Assembly (NCBI RefSeq): GCF_034140825.1 | Contig: NC_089043.1 | Location: 18,608,001-18,672,000, forward strand | Origin: Oryza sativa Japonica Group | Lineage: Eukaryota; Streptophyta; Magnoliopsida; Poales; Poaceae | Direction: 5' to 3' | DNA: 64,000 nucleotides | In this document: one piece after another, positions 21,917 to 34,411 of the stretch | Numbering within the stretch: the stretch's first letter is position 1 | Layout: every line of letters starts with the position of its first letter | Position numbers and translations under genes: made by a program | The notes under the pieces: generated by a model | Database searches by the model: none | What the model saw: the letters and a program-made list of their open reading frames with translations, nothing else | Told to the model about the DNA's origin: nothing

Positions 21917-24900
21917 TGTCGCGTCCCAAATCGACTCTAAAATCTATCCTCGAAATTGTGCAAAGAATAAGTAAAAATTCATGTGAAAGCCCCCAACAAT
22001 TAAAATGTGCAAAGATAAAAGTCAAATGAGGCTTGGAGGATTTTTGTATATTTCCTAAAAGCCTAAAATGCTTAAATAAATTTTAGTGGAATTTTCAGAG
22101 CACAAATAATAATTGAAAAGAAATAAACAAAGTTAAAAAGGTTTATAAAAAGAAAAATCCTAAAAGAAGTTCTCTTTCCCCCCCCTCCCCTCTTGGGCCG
22201 GCTCGGCCCATTCCCTCCCTCTCTCTCTCTCTCTCCCTCCCGGCCCATCGGCTCCCCGCGCGCGCGCGCGCCGCTGACAGGCGGGCCCGCCCGCCGCTCT
22301 CGCTGACGGGTGGGACCCACCTGTCATCTCCCTCCTCGCGCCGCGTCCGCCGCCGCGCCCGTGCCCTAGCGCCGCCGCCGCCGCGGATTGCGCCGCATCC
22401 CGCCGTCCCCGCGCGCATTAAAGAGAGGGGAATCACTCCCCGTGATTCCCTCTCCCGTTTCCCCGCTTTCCCCTCTCTCTCTCCCTCGGATTCGTTCGAA
22501 TCGTGCCCGCATTCGTCGCCGGCGCAATCAATGGCGGCCGAAATCTCCGCGACGGATTCCTCCCTCTCCGGCCGCTCTTTCCTTTCCCCGGCGCTATTTA
22601 AACGTTGCCCGAGCTCCGCTCTTCCGTTTCCGCCGCTCACCGCTCGCTCTCGCCGTCGGAATCGTGCTAGCGCCGTGCTCCTCTCTCTCCGCCGTCGCCG
22701 TCGACCTTCGGTTCGCCGCCGCCGCCGCTCCGGACCTCCTCCTCACTCGGCGACACCTCCGTCCGCTTCGCCGTGTTGCCGTCGACCCCGTCCGCCGCTC
22801 CGCTTCGCCCGTCGACCGTCGGAGCGCCGTCGTCATCGTCTTCCCGAACCGCGCCGCCGTCTTCCTCCGCTCCGTCCGCCGTTTCCGCCGCCTTCGCTGT
22901 CTCGGGGTGAGCCGTGGACCGTCCCCTTCGTTCCTCTCTTCCCTCCTCTCTCTCGGGTGCCACTCCGCCGCGCCGTTGGTCGCCGGCGGCGACCATCGGG
23001 GCGCGGGTGCGCGCCGCTCCCGTCGGCCGCGCCGGCGAGGCCGCCCTCGGGCGCGCCCTCGCGGCTGCCAAGTGGGCCCGGCCGTCAGCCGCCCGCGCCC
23101 GCGGGTGCGGCTGACGCGCGGGACCCACGGCGCCGACCGCCGCCAGCCGCGTGCGCCCGGTCCACCGTGGACCGAGCGGCTGACGCGTGGGCCCCACTTC
23201 CCGTGGACCCGGTCCGCGCGCCCGCCCCTCGGCTGACGCAATAATCCGATTTTTAATTGAAAATTAAATGAAGAAATTCGCAAATATTCATTTAAAGAGC
23301 ATATAAACTTCAAATGGCCATATCTTGGCCATTTGAACTCGGAATTGGACCGTTCAAGTCCCTAATTTTTCCTTAAGATGTAAAGAACCCATTTTTGTGC
23401 TTTGTTTCTGCTGTTATGTGGAGTTATTTAGTGTTAAAGCCTTTTTCTTTTCCGTTGGTCGTGTAGACGCTGCAGCTTCGGAAGATCCGCTCTTCGTGGA
23501 AGTCGAAGCCGTCGATTGGGAAAACGAGCAAGGCAAGACACATCATCTTGATCATATTGAATCCCATTTTATAAACTTATGTTGATTTAAATTATTGCAT
23601 TATCGCTTTATTTAAATTCCCGCGTTATCACTGTTTTACTTAGCCATGCCTATTTACCTTTGTTATGACCATATTATTATTGTTATTGTTATTATTACTA
23701 CCTTGTTCACTCTAGGCAAACAAAACCTCAACTAGTGGACTCTCTACTCATGACACCACTAGTTTAATTTTAGGTAGATGCTTCGCAATCTAATTAGGTA
23801 ACCTTAGGTGGTTTTACAACTATAGACTTTGGGAAATTTTCATATCACCTGGACACTCTGGAATTGTTGGTTTATGGTGGAATTGGACATACACCTCTCT
23901 TCCCCTTTCAAAACCCCTAAAACCTGTTTTCGGTGGGGTTTGGGTGCATGCCAGTTGTGGGAAGTAGCACCCCGGCCACTATAAGGATTAAGCTCGGGCC
24001 TCTGTTGCAAAGCACTACCGTACTTCCACATGTCTAGTGGGTAAGGCTTAGTTTGTGGCTCAGTCTAGTCATAAACAAAAGTACACGGATTGGAGATGGA
24101 TGAAGTCGGGGGTCGATGGACATTCTCCAGGGCAAATGAAGGCTACACGAGCTGCGGCCCGGTAGTCGAGATGTCAAAAAGCACAGGGTTGGTGCCCTGC
24201 TGCGAGGGGCTCAGTTCCGTCTGCCTGTCCCGGGGGTTCCGGCCGTAGGCGGAATTGGGTCGGTACTCTTGTCTAAGGCTAGGATGGGTTAGAAACTATG
24301 TCACGTCTTCCGTCTGTATACCGTGGTGGTATGTGGCACGTGGTTACACGTGAGGAAGACGTGTCTTGTGGGTAAAGATGTACACCTCTGATCAGAGTAT
24401 AATCTATTCGAATAGCCGAGCCCTCGGTTATGGGCAAGCCGAGCAATGTACCCAAGTCAGTGTTATAATTCTTAAAATTTTGCTCAACAACTAAAATGTG
24501 GAATGGTTGGCCTGGGTTGGCTTAGGACGAGCTGGGACCCAGGGTCGGGTTGCCAGTTCGGTCTGAATCATCATAGGCCTTGGGTTAAGGCAGGTTCGTG
24601 TGGGTTCACGGCCTTGATTAATAATATTGTTTAGTTCTAGGATCGTGTTTACAAAATGGCCTTGAGCAACTAAATGTCTTTAAATGCTGTTTACTGCAAC
24701 CCTAACCCCTCTATGTTATAATTCCTTTGTACTCCCTTGCATTTATTCTGCATTTGTGGGTGTGTCTTGTTGAGTACGGTGGTTGTACTCAGTCTTGCTT
24801 AATTTTCCCAAGCCCAGATGAGGAGCTCCTTGAAGATGAAGGCTTTGGTGTCTAGCTCGTGCCTGCCGTCAAGCGCCTGTGGTCGTCGCCCTAGTCTTCC

Positions 24901-25074
24901 GCTGTTTTTCGTTGTCTTTGTGTGCTGGGCCTTCGCTGCCCATGTAATAATTTTATATACGCTTCCGCTTGTTAAACTCTGAATTGTATCAACTTTTGGT
25001 GTACCTTGCCTCCTGGGACAAGGAATAATACACGCACGTCAGGGTCGCCTGTTGGGTGATTTCCGGTCGTGACA
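21917..25074 (+). repeat. 5' LTR of the young chromovirus
   Basis: Starts TGTCGCGTCCC and ends CCGGTCGTGACA (TG...CA). 3158 bases. An AT-rich start is followed by a GC-rich block (about 22,180-23,240) with a TATTTAAA box near 22,597-22,604, which could drive transcription. Long open frames in the GC block on both strands are composition artefacts. Confidence 0.95.
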
Positions 25075-25077
25075 AGT

Positions 25078-25090
25078 TGGTATCAGAGCC
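25078..25090 (+). other. Primer-binding site (initiator tRNA-Met)
   Basis: TGGTATCAGAGCC lies three bases after the 5' LTR and is complementary to the 3' end of plant initiator tRNA-Met, the usual primer for reverse transcription in this group. Confidence 0.9.
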
Positions 25091-25259
25091 TCCCTTGACC
25101 CTAGGACGAGCCGTAGATCCCAAGCCTTAGCAATATTTTCAAAAATAAAAATCCTTTGCTATTTGTGAAAACTGTCTAGTCTCTCTCTGTCTTGCTGCTT
25201 CACTTATCATCAAAATCTGGCCTTTAAAATGTTGTTTCTCTTTTTGTTTTTGTTTGTAG

Positions 25260-26069
25260 ATGGCCGGCAGCGTTACCCGTCGTGGTTTGGACATGACTGG
25301 CTTCGTCTTGGAGCTGCGAGGCATGTGCGTGGTCTTGGGGTATCCACATGGAGTGGATTACCAGGCCAGGCCGCTCCCGGAGCAGGAGGGTGAGGATGCA
25401 GAGCCTCACGCTGGTTGGGAGGTCACTGCAGTGATCCTCTCTGGCTCTCCCGAGCGGACTTCGCTGGCAGTCACCGCGGGTGGAGATTCCTTCCCCGCCG
25501 CTTGCCAGAACGCCGCTCTCCTCGCCATCGGCACCCTCCACCAGCGCTACCCGGACGAGTTGCAGCACTCGCCCTACCGCTACCACCCCCGTCGCGGAGG
25601 AGCCAGCGACCACGCCACCTTCCGAGACGCCAGCTCGGAGGATGACGCTACCGTCGTGCATCTGGCACGCATGGTGGAGGCGTACGACGCGGCTCGTATC
25701 GACTTCCACCAGATGGTGCGTCGTGGCATGGTGGAGAACAACCTGAAGATCCTGGAGCTGCGTCAGGAGAACCTGCAGCTCAAGAAGGACCTCGACGCAG
25801 TGGAGGCGCAGCTGCACCAGCTCAAGATCGCCCAGGGAGAGATCTGCCGCCCCAAGCGTCGCCGCGTCTGCCGCAGCCAGAAGATCACCGCCCGTAAGAG
25901 CACCTCCAGGCCTGAGCTTGTTCGTCAGTCCCTGGCGTGGACTTGCTTCGTCGAGACCCCTCGTGCCGAGCCTGCGCCCGTGGTTCCCCAGGAGGGGGAA
26001 GCCTCCGGCGTTGGTAGCTCGGAGGGTGCGCTGTTGCTCACCTTCCGTCCTGGCCCGTCGCAGCGTTAG
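25260..26069 (+). CDS. ORF0 of the chromovirus, function unknown
   Basis: A 269-residue frame lies between the primer-binding site and gag. Residues about 150-192 (LKILELRQENLQLKKDLDAV) have heptad-like leucines and predict a coiled coil, followed by a basic Arg/Lys-rich patch (CRPKRRRVCR). No enzymatic motif is seen. Rice RIRE3/RIRE8-type elements are known to carry an extra ORF0 upstream of gag, and this fits in place and size. A host-interaction or assembly role is only a guess. Confidence 0.75.
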   Translation: MAGSVTRRGLDMTGFVLELRGMCVVLGYPHGVDYQARPLPEQEGEDAEPHAGWEVTAVILSGSPERTSLAVTAGGDSFPAACQNAALLAIGTLHQRYPDELQHSPYRYHPRRGGASDHATFRDASSEDDATVVHLARMVEAYDAARIDFHQMVRRGMVENNLKILELRQENLQLKKDLDAVEAQLHQLKIAQGEICRPKRRRVCRSQKITARKSTSRPELVRQSLAWTCFVETPRAEPAPVVPQEGEASGVGSSEGALLLTFRPGPSQR

Positions 26070-26320
26070 ACGAGCAGTTAGTAGGCCTGCGCGTGTGTTC
26101 TTTCTCGTTTATCTTCCTGTTGAGTTGTGTGGGGCATGGTTACACCGGTGTGTGGTGTAACTATGTCGGAGCCTGTCTTATTTTGTTTGCCTAAGCAACT
26201 TGAACCTTAATGAACCAATTTAATAGCAGTAATAAATTTAAGAATAATAGTAGTCGTGGGTGGTTAGTTTTAATCGTCAGCTCTCCTTCTCTGTTTGCTG
26301 GTTCTGTGTGGGGTTTTCAG

Positions 26321-29300
26321 ATGGTGACGACCAGGAGAAATGTTAACACCGGTGAAGGCAACCAACCCGAAGGCAGCAACCCCAACCCCCAAGGCAACCC
26401 ACCTCCACCACCACCACCAGACACCAACGCTATTCTCACTCAAATCCTCGCCCAACAAGCCAACATGATGAATGCTTTCCTCCACCACCTCCAAAATCCA
26501 CCACAACAGAATGCTCCACCACCCCCTCCCCAACACTCTAAACTCGCCGAATTCCTCCGCATCCGCCCGCCCACCTTCTCTAGCTCCAACAACCCTGTGG
26601 ATGCGTTGGATTGGTTGCATGCCGTGGGGAAGAAGCTAGACACGGTGCGGTGCAGTGATGAGGAGAAAGTCGTCTTCGCCGCCCACCAGCTGCAGGGACC
26701 CGCATCTCTATGGTGGGACCACTTCCAGGCTACGCAGCCCGAGGGGCAACCGATTACTTGGGCCCGCTTCACCGCCGCTTTCCGGAGAACCCATGTGCCC
26801 GCTGGAGTCGTGGCTCTTAAGAAAAGAGAATTCCGAGAGTTGAAGCAAGGCAACCGCTCCGTGATGGAGTATTTGCACGAGTTCAACAACTTGGCCCGTT
26901 ATGCTCCGGAGGATGTGCGGGAAGATGAGGAGAAGCAAGAGAAGTTCTTGGCAGGAATGGACCCCGAACTGTCTGTTCGTCTAGTCTCTGGGGACTATCC
27001 TGATTTCCAACGTCTGGTGGACAAGAGCATCCGCTTGGAGGCCAAGCACAAGGAGCTGGAGTCGCACAAGCGCCGCTTGGCGAACTTCCGCAATCAGCAG
27101 GGTGCTAACCAGAGGGTCCGCTACACCAATCCCTACCCAGGGGGAACCTCCTCGCAGCAGCAGCAGCAGCAGCAACCTCGCCCAGCGCCCCGACCTCAAT
27201 TCGTGGTGCGCGTCCCACAGCCGCAGCAGCAGCAGAATCAGCAAGGGACTCGTGCGCCCCGTCCTCCTACGCCAACTGTGCAGCCCGTTCAAGGCCGCAG
27301 GGACGCTCAAGGTCCGCAGCGGCTGTGCTTCAACTGCTTCGAGCCCGGACACTTTGCGGATAAATGTCCAAAGCCAAGGCGTCAGCAAGGCCAAGCGCCT
27401 CCCCGCTCCAACAACGGCGGGAAGGATGTCATTCGGGGTCGTGTGAATCACGTGACGGCCGAGGACGTGCTGACAACTCCAGACGTCATCGTTGGTACGT
27501 TCCTCGTTCATTCCATCCCCGCTACAATTTTGTTCGACTCTGGAGCTTCCCACTCGTTTATATCTGTGCCATTCGTGGGGAGAAATCAGTTGGGGGTAGA
27601 AAGGCTTAGAAACCCTCTGCTCATCACCACCCCTGGAGGGGTTATGACAGCAAAGTATTATAGCCCTGCCGTCCCTATAGAAATTCAGGGGATTCCTTTT
27701 CCCTCGGATCTGATTCTGCTAGACACCAAGAACTTGGATGTGATTCTTGGGATGAATTGGTTGGCTCAATTCCAAGGAGTAGTGGATTGCGCGCGGCGCA
27801 CTGTCACTCTGTACCGAGGGCCAGAACAACCGGTTGTTTTCTTTGCACCTCCAACCTCTGTCAGAAGTTCAGAACTGCATCAGATAGGTCTGTCAGAAAT
27901 CCCCATAGTCAGAGAGTTCGGAGACGTGTTTCCGGAAGAACTACCTGGTATGCCGCCCAAGCGAGAGATTGAGTTCCGGATAGATCTTGCTCCAGGAACC
28001 ACTCCTCTGCACAAGCGACCCTACCGTATGGCAGCAAATGAACTAGCCGAAGTAAAGAAACAGTTGGAAGAGTTGAAAGAAAAGGGGTACATACGTCCGA
28101 GTACTTCCCCATGGGGTGCTCCTGTGATTTTTGTAGAGAAGAAAGACAAGACGAAGAGGATGTGCGTTGACTACAGAGCTCTCAATGAAGTCACCATCAA
28201 AAACAAGTACCCTCTTCCCCGGATCGATGATCTGTTCGATCAGCTTAAAGGTGCCACTGTATTCTCCAAGATTGATCTCCGTTCCGGATATCACCAATTA
28301 CGTATTCGTGAAGAAGATATTCCGAAGACCGCATTCACTACGCGATATGGACTGTATGAATTCACGGTGATGTCGTTCGGCTTGACCAATGCTCCTGCCT
28401 TCTTCATGAACTTGATGAACAAAGTGTTCATGGAATACTTGGACAAGTTTGTTGTGGTTTTCATCGATGACATTCTGATATACTCACAATCAGAGGAAGA
28501 CCATCAGCACCATCTCCGTCTGGTGTTGGGAAAGTTGCGGGAACATCAATTGTATGCCAAGCTTAGCAAGTGTGAGTTCTGGTTGTCCGAAGTCAAATTC
28601 TTAGGGCACGTGATATCTGCTAAAGGAGTTGCTGTGGATCCCGAAACAGTGACCGCCGTCACCGATTGGAAGCAACCCAAGACGGTCACTCAGATTCGCA
28701 GTTTCTTGGGTTTGGCAGGATACTACCGGAGGTTCATCGAGAACTTCTCCAAAATCGCTCGACCCATGACACAGTTGTTGAAGAAAGAAGAGAAGTTTGT
28801 GTGGAGCCCGCAATGCGAGAAGGCGTTTCAAACTCTCAAGGAAAAGCTGGTTTCCTCGCCAGTGTTAATCTTGCCGAATACTCGCAAGGACTTCATGGTG
28901 TATTGTGACGCTTCGCGCCAAGGATTGGGGTGCGTGCTCATGCAGGACGGTCATGTGGTAGCCTATGCTTCACGTCAGCTACGACCTCATGAAGGCAACT
29001 ACCCTACGCATGACTTGGAGTTAGCAGCGGTGGTTCATGCTCTAAAAATCTGGCGGCACTATCTCATTGGGAATCGCTGTGAAATCTATACCGACCATAA
29101 GAGCTTGAAATACATCTTCACCCAGTCGGATCTGAATCTTCGGCAAAGGAGATGGTTAGAACTCATCAAGGATTATGATGTGGGAATACACTATCATCCT
29201 GGTAAGGCCAACGTGGTTGCCGACGCTCTAAGTCGGAAGAGCCACTGCAACACTCTCAACGTCCGAGGCATTCCACCCGAGCTTAATCAACAGATGGAAG

Positions 29301-30820
29301 CCCTGAACCTAAGCATAGTTGGTCGCGGATTCTTGGCTGCGTTGGAAGCCAAGCCTACCTTGCTCGATCAAATCCGCGAGGCTCAGAAGAATGATCCGGA
29401 CATGCATGGACTCCTCAAGAATATGAAACAGGGTAAAGCCGCAGGTTTCACAGAGGATGAACACGGAACCTTATGGAACGGAAAGCGGGTATGCGTTCCA
29501 GATAGCAGAGAACTTAAACAGCTGATACTCCAGGAAGCTCACGAAAGTCCTTATTCCATTCACCCGGGCAGTACCAAGATGTACTTAGACTTGAAGGAGA
29601 AATACTGGTGGGTTAGCATGAAGCGGGAAATTGCAGAGTTTGTGGCTCTATGTGATGTGTGCCAGCGTGTCAAGGCAGAACACCAACGACCGGCCGGACT
29701 TCTCCAACCTCTCCAAGTGCCGGAATGGAAATGGGATGAAATTGGGATGGATTTCATCACCGGCCTTCCAAAAACCCAAGGTGGATATGATTCTATATGG
29801 GTAATAGTGGATCGATTAACCAAGGTAGCTCGATTCATTCCTGTGAAGACCACCTATGGGGGGAATAAACTAGCGGAGCTCTACTTCGCTAGGATCGTGA
29901 GTCTCCATGGTATTCCCAAGAAAATCGTATCTGATAGGGGAAGCCAATTCACCTCTCACTTTTGGAAGAAGCTCCAAGAAGAGCTGGGTACTCGATTGAA
30001 TTTCAGCACCGCCTATCACCCGCAGACAGATGGACAGACCGAGCGTCTAAATCAGATTCTAGAAGATATGCTTCGCGCATGTGTCCTAGACTTCGGGAAG
30101 ACTTGGGATAAGAGTCTCCCCTATGCCGAGTTCTCCTACAATAACAGCTATCAAGCCAGCATACAAATGGCACCCTATGAAGCGTTGTATGGGCGCAAAT
30201 GCCGGACACCGCTATTGTGGGACCAAGTTGGAGAAAGCCAAGTGTTCGGGACTGATATCCTGAGAGAAGCTGAAGCTAAAGTCAGAATCATTCGGGATAA
30301 TCTAAAGGTGGCACAGTCTCGGCAGAAAAGTTATGCAGATAACCGTCGCCGTGATCTGGAATTCGCAGTGGATGACTTTGTGTATCTTCGGGTCACGCCA
30401 TTGCGAGGTGTGCACAGGTTTCAGACAAAAGGGAAGCTCGCACCTCGGTATGTGGGTCCCTTCCGTATCATTGCTCGACGCGGAGAAGTCGCCTACCAGC
30501 TGGAGTTGCCCGCCTCCTTGGGTAACGTGCATGATGTGTTCCATGTGTCGCAACTCAAGAAATGTCTTCGAGTGCCATCCGAGCAGGCCGACTCAGAGCA
30601 AATTGAAGTTCGCGAAGACTTGACCTATGTGGAGAGGCCAGTGAAAATCCTGGACACCATGGAGCGCAGGACCAGGAACCGAGTAATCCGTTTTTGCAAG
30701 GTCCAGTGGAGCAACCACGCCGAAGAAGAAGCCACTTGGGAGCGTGAAGACGAGCTGAAGGCAGCCCATCCCGGTCTCTTCGCTAGTTCTTCCGAATCTC
30801 GGGGTCGAGATTCCGTTTAA
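26321..30820 (+). CDS. gag-pol polyprotein with C-terminal chromodomain
   Basis: The frame is open from 26,210. The start at 26,321 ([14 protein letters not shown]) is preferred because it is the gag-like N-terminus and sits directly after TTTTCAG, a plausible splice acceptor. Parts in order: gag core (about 26,560-26,990); CCHC knuckle (27,326-27,367); aspartic protease with FDSGASHSF (about 27,533); reverse transcriptase with FIDDILIYS (about 28,459); RNase H (about 28,890-29,240); integrase with zinc-binding region, core and GPF-type module (about 29,500-30,500); chromodomain (about 30,625-30,790), thought to steer integration to marked chromatin. Long glutamine runs precede the knuckle. 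Gag and pol are in one frame, as is usual for the clade. Looks whole. Confidence 0.93.
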   Translation: MVTTRRNVNTGEGNQPEGSNPNPQGNPPPPPPPDTNAILTQILAQQANMMNAFLHHLQNPPQQNAPPPPPQHSKLAEFLRIRPPTFSSSNNPVDALDWLHAVGKKLDTVRCSDEEKVVFAAHQLQGPASLWWDHFQATQPEGQPITWARFTAAFRRTHVPAGVVALKKREFRELKQGNRSVMEYLHEFNNLARYAPEDVREDEEKQEKFLAGMDPELSVRLVSGDYPDFQRLVDKSIRLEAKHKELESHKRRLANFRNQQGANQRVRYTNPYPGGTSSQQQQQQQPRPAPRPQFVVRVPQPQQQQNQQGTRAPRPPTPTVQPVQGRRDAQGPQRLCFNCFEPGHFADKCPKPRRQQGQAPPRSNNGGKDVIRGRVNHVTAEDVLTTPDVIVGTFLVHSIPATILFDSGASHSFISVPFVGRNQLGVERLRNPLLITTPGGVMTAKYYSPAVPIEIQGIPFPSDLILLDTKNLDVILGMNWLAQFQGVVDCARRTVTLYRGPEQPVVFFAPPTSVRSSELHQIGLSEIPIVREFGDVFPEELPGMPPKREIEFRIDLAPGTTPLHKRPYRMAANELAEVKKQLEELKEKGYIRPSTSPWGAPVIFVEKKDKTKRMCVDYRALNEVTIKNKYPLPRIDDLFDQLKGATVFSKIDLRSGYHQLRIREEDIPKTAFTTRYGLYEFTVMSFGLTNAPAFFMNLMNKVFMEYLDKFVVVFIDDILIYSQSEEDHQHHLRLVLGKLREHQLYAKLSKCEFWLSEVKFLGHVISAKGVAVDPETVTAVTDWKQPKTVTQIRSFLGLAGYYRRFIENFSKIARPMTQLLKKEEKFVWSPQCEKAFQTLKEKLVSSPVLILPNTRKDFMVYCDASRQGLGCVLMQDGHVVAYASRQLRPHEGNYPTHDLELAAVVHALKIWRHYLIGNRCEIYTDHKSLKYIFTQSDLNLRQRRWLELIKDYDVGIHYHPGKANVVADALSRKSHCNTLNVRGIPPELNQQMEALNLSIVGRGFLAALEAKPTLLDQIREAQKNDPDMHGLLKNMKQGKAAGFTEDEHGTLWNGKRVCVPDSRELKQLILQEAHESPYSIHPGSTKMYLDLKEKYWWVSMKREIAEFVALCDVCQRVKAEHQRPAGLLQPLQVPEWKWDEIGMDFITGLPKTQGGYDSIWVIVDRLTKVARFIPVKTTYGGNKLAELYFARIVSLHGIPKKIVSDRGSQFTSHFWKKLQEELGTRLNFSTAYHPQTDGQTERLNQILEDMLRACVLDFGKTWDKSLPYAEFSYNNSYQASIQMAPYEALYGRKCRTPLLWDQVGESQVFGTDILREAEAKVRIIRDNLKVAQSRQKSYADNRRRDLEFAVDDFVYLRVTPLRGVHRFQTKGKLAPRYVGPFRIIARRGEVAYQLELPASLGNVHDVFHVSQLKKCLRVPSEQADSEQIEVREDLTYVERPVKILDTMERRTRNRVIRFCKVQWSNHAEEEATWEREDELKAAHPGLFASSSESRGRDSV

Positions 30821-30830
30821 GGGGGGTAGG
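30819..30830 (+). other. Polypurine tract
   Basis: AAGGGGGGTAGG lies just before the 3' LTR, the usual second-strand priming site. Confidence 0.85.
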
Positions 30831-30832
30831 TT

Positions 30833-33800
30833 TGTCGCGTCCCAAATCGACTCTAAAATCTATCCTCGAAATTGTGCAAAGAATAAGTAAAAATTCATGT
30901 GAAAGCCCCCAACAATTAAAATGTGCAAAGATAAAAGTCAAATGAGGCTTGGAGGATTTTTGTATATTTCCTAAAAGCCTAAAATGCTTAAATAAATTTT
31001 AGTGGAATTTTCAGAGCACAAATAATAATTGAAAAGAAATAAACAAAGTTAAAAAGGTTTATAAAAAGAAAAATCCTAAAAGAAGTTCTCTTTCCCCCCC
31101 CTCCCCTCTTGGGCCGGCTCGGCCCATTCCCTCCCTCTCTCTCTCTCTCTCCCTCCCGGCCCATCGGCTCCCCGCGCGCGCGCGCGCCGCTGACAGGCGG
31201 GCCCGCCCGCCGCTCTCGCTGACGGGTGGGACCCACCTGTCATCTCCCTCCTCGCGCCGCGTCCGCCGCCGCGCCCGTGCCCTAGCGCCGCCGCCGCCGC
31301 GGATTGCGCCGCATCCCGCCGTCCCCGCGCGCATTAAAGAGAGGGGAATCACTCCCCGTGATTCCCTCTCCCGTTTCCCCGCTTTCCCCTCTCTCTCTCC
31401 CTCGGATTCGTTCGAATCGTGCCCGCATTCGTCGCCGGCGCAATCAATGGCGGCCGAAATCTCCGCGACGGATTCCTCCCTCTCCGGCCGCTCTTTCCTT
31501 TCCCCGGCGCTATTTAAACGTTGCCCGAGCTCCGCTCTTCCGTTTCCGCCGCTCACCGCTCGCTCTCGCCGTCGGAATCGTGCTAGCGCCGTGCTCCTCT
31601 CTCTCCGCCGTCGCCGTCGACCTTCGGTTCGCCGCCGCCGCCGCTCCGGACCTCCTCCTCACTCGGCGACACCTCCGTCCGCTTCGCCGTGTTGCCGTCG
31701 ACCCCGTCCGCCGCTCCGCTTCGCCCGTCGACCGTCGGAGCGCCGTCGTCATCGTCTTCCCGAACCGCGCCGCCGTCTTCCTCCGCTCCGTCCGCCGTTT
31801 CCGCCGCCTTCGCTGTCTCGGGGTGAGCCGTGGACCGTCCCCTTCGTTCCTCTCTTCCCTCCTCTCTCTCGGGTGCCACTCCGCCGCGCCGTTGGTCGCC
31901 GGCGGCGACCATCGGGGCGCGGGTGCGCGCCGCTCCCGTCGGCCGCGCCGGCGAGGCCGCCCTCGGGCGCGCCCTCGCGGCTGCCAAGTGGGCCCGGCCG
32001 TCAGCCGCCCGCGCCCGCGGGTGCGGCTGACGCGCGGGACCCACGGCGCCGACCGCCGCCAGCCGCGTGCGCCCGGTCCACCGTGGACCGAGCGGCTGAC
32101 GCGTGGGCCCCACTTCCCGTGGACCCGGTCCGCGCGCCCGCCCCTCGGCTGACGCAATAATCCGATTTTTAATTGAAAATTAAATGAAGAAATTCGCAAA
32201 TATTCATTTAAAGAGCATATAAACTTCAAATGGCCATATCTTGGCCATTTGAACTCGGAATTGGACCGTTCAAGTCCCTAATTTTTCCTTAAGATGTAAA
32301 GAACCCATTTTTGTGCTTTGTTTCTGCTGTTATGTGGAGTTATTTAGTGTTAAAGCCTTTTTCTTTTCCGTTGGTCGTGTAGACGCTGCAGCTTCGGAAG
32401 ATCCGCTCTTCGTGGAAGTCGAAGCCGTCGATTGGGAAAACGAGCAAGGCAAGACACATCATCTTGATCATATTGAATCCCATTTTATAAACTTATGTTG
32501 ATTTAAATTATTGCATTATCGCTTTATTTAAATTCCCGCGTTATCACTGTTTTACTTAGCCATGCCTATTTACCTTTGTTATGACCATATTATTATTGTT
32601 ATTGTTATTATTACTACCTTGTTCACTCTAGGCAAACAAAACCTCAACTAGTGGACTCTCTACTCATGACACCACTAGTTTAATTTTAGGTAGATGCTTC
32701 GCAATCTAATTAGGTAACCTTAGGTGGTTTTACAACTATAGACTTTGGGAAATTTTCATATCACCTGGACACTCTGGAATTGTTGGTTTATGGTGGAATT
32801 GGACATACACCTCTCTTCCCCTTTCAAAACCCCTAAAACCTGTTTTCGGTGGGGTTTGGGTGCATGCCAGTTGTGGGAAGTAGCACCCCGGCCACTATAA
32901 GGATTAAGCTCGGGCCTCTGTTGCAAAGCACTACCGTACTTCCACATGTCTAGTGGGTAAGGCTTAGTTTGTGGCTCAGTCTAGTCATAAACAAAAGTAC
33001 ACGGATTGGAGATGGATGAAGTCGGGGGTCGATGGACATTCTCCAGGGCAAATGAAGGCTACACGAGCTGCGGCCCGGTAGTCGAGATGTCAAAAAGCAC
33101 AGGGTTGGTGCCCTGCTGCGAGGGGCTCAGTTCCGTCTGCCTGTCCCGGGGGTTCCGGCCGTAGGCGGAATTGGGTCGGTACTCTTGTCTAAGGCTAGGA
33201 TGGGTTAGAAACTATGTCACGTCTTCCGTCTGTATACCGTGGTGGTATGTGGCACGTGGTTACACGTGAGGAAGACGTGTCTTGTGGGTAAAGATGTACA
33301 CCTCTGATCAGAGTATAATCTATTCGAATAGCCGAGCCCTCGGTTATGGGCAAGCCGAGCAATGTACCCAAGTCAGTGTTATAATTCTTAAAATTTTGCT
33401 CAACAACTAAAATGTGGAATGGTTGGCCTGGGTTGGCTTAGGACGAGCTGGGACCCAGGGTCGGGTTGCCAGTTCGGTCTGAATCATCATAGGCCTTGGG
33501 TTAAGGCAGGTTCGTGTGGGTTCACGGCCTTGATTAATAATATTGTTTAGTTCTAGGATCGTGTTTACAAAATGGCCTTGAGCAACTAAATGTCTTTAAA
33601 TGCTGTTTACTGCAACCCTAACTCCTCTATGTTATAATTCCTTTGTACTCCCTTGCATTTATTCTGCATTTGTGGGTGTGTCTTGTTGAGTACGGTGGTT
33701 GTACTCAGTCTTGCTTAATTTTCCCAAGCCCAGATGAGGAGCTCCTTGAAGATGAAGGCTTTGGTGTCTAGCTCGTGCCTGCCGTCAAGCGCCTGTGGTC

Positions 33801-33990
33801 GTCGCCCTAGTCTTCCGCTGTTTTTCGTTGTCTTTGTGTGCTGGGCCTTCGCTGCCCATGTAATAATTTTATATACGCTTCCGCTTGTTAAACTCTGAAT
33901 TGTATCAACTTTTGGTGTACCTTGCCTCCTGGGACAAGGAATAATACACGCACGTCAGGGTCGCCTGTTGGGTGATTTCCGGTCGTGACA
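30833..33990 (+). repeat. 3' LTR of the young chromovirus
   Basis: Same 3158-base length and same ends as the 5' LTR. One single-base difference was noticed by eye (near 33,621 versus 24,705). Confidence 0.95.
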
Positions 33991-33995
33991 TCTCG
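33991..33995. repeat. Target-site duplication of the young LTR element, right copy
   Basis: TCTCG, after which the tandem unit resumes as TCACAAGTCC. Confidence 0.95.
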
Positions 33996-34411
33996 TCACA
34001 AGTCCTATGGTTATTTTACATGGAATCTCGGCAAATAACAGCCGCCCAACAACAGTCTTATATGTGTGCATATATCGAAGCGTTGATGCACGCAAGCTGG
34101 TCCGGTTTATGTTATTTCTTACATAAGATATTTTTACTCCATACTTTTGTTTAAAGAATCATTCAAAGGATTTCATGGAAAAAAAAAAGTTCCGCCAAGT
34201 GCCAAGGATCGACATTTTGAACTAGAAATGTTAGATGGCACCGGATTATTTTTTTTCCACCTGGTGCTCTTACAAATGGAGAGAATGGAATGAGTAGAAT
34301 TGATTGCACGACATTTATTACATAAATAACCGTTGATACTCGGTACGTGTCCGGTCGTCTACCAATGTCGGCGGTGTAGCAGTAGACCTTTATTGAAGGT
34401 TGGCGTGTGGC

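Larger units (their letters stand above)
21917..33990 (+). mobile_element. Whole-looking Ty3/gypsy chromovirus (Tekay/Del-type, RIRE3/RIRE8-like)
   Basis: A 12,074-base LTR retrotransposon: two 3158-base LTRs, an initiator-Met primer-binding site, an extra ORF0, a fused gag-pol frame ending in a chromodomain, and a polypurine tract. The domain order is protease, reverse transcriptase, RNase H, integrase, which is gypsy order. The terminal chromodomain, very long LTRs and ORF0 point to the Tekay/Del clade, and in rice to RIRE3/RIRE8-like elements (named from memory). TCTCG duplications flank it. By eye the two LTRs differ at only one site, so insertion is very recent, perhaps of order ten thousand years with usual grass substitution rates (inference). 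It looks whole. Confidence 0.95.

Noticed and set aside
22388-23244. Long Arg/Pro/Ser-rich open frames on both strands in the 5' LTR, repeated at 31,304-32,229 in the 3' LTR and in similar form at 59,561-60,573
   Set aside because: They lie in the GC-rich part of an LTR, overlap in several frames, and have compositional rather than protein-like sequence.
21917-33990. Two separate solo LTRs instead of one element
   Set aside because: A primer-binding site, gag-pol, a polypurine tract and a single pair of TCTCG duplications show one insertion.
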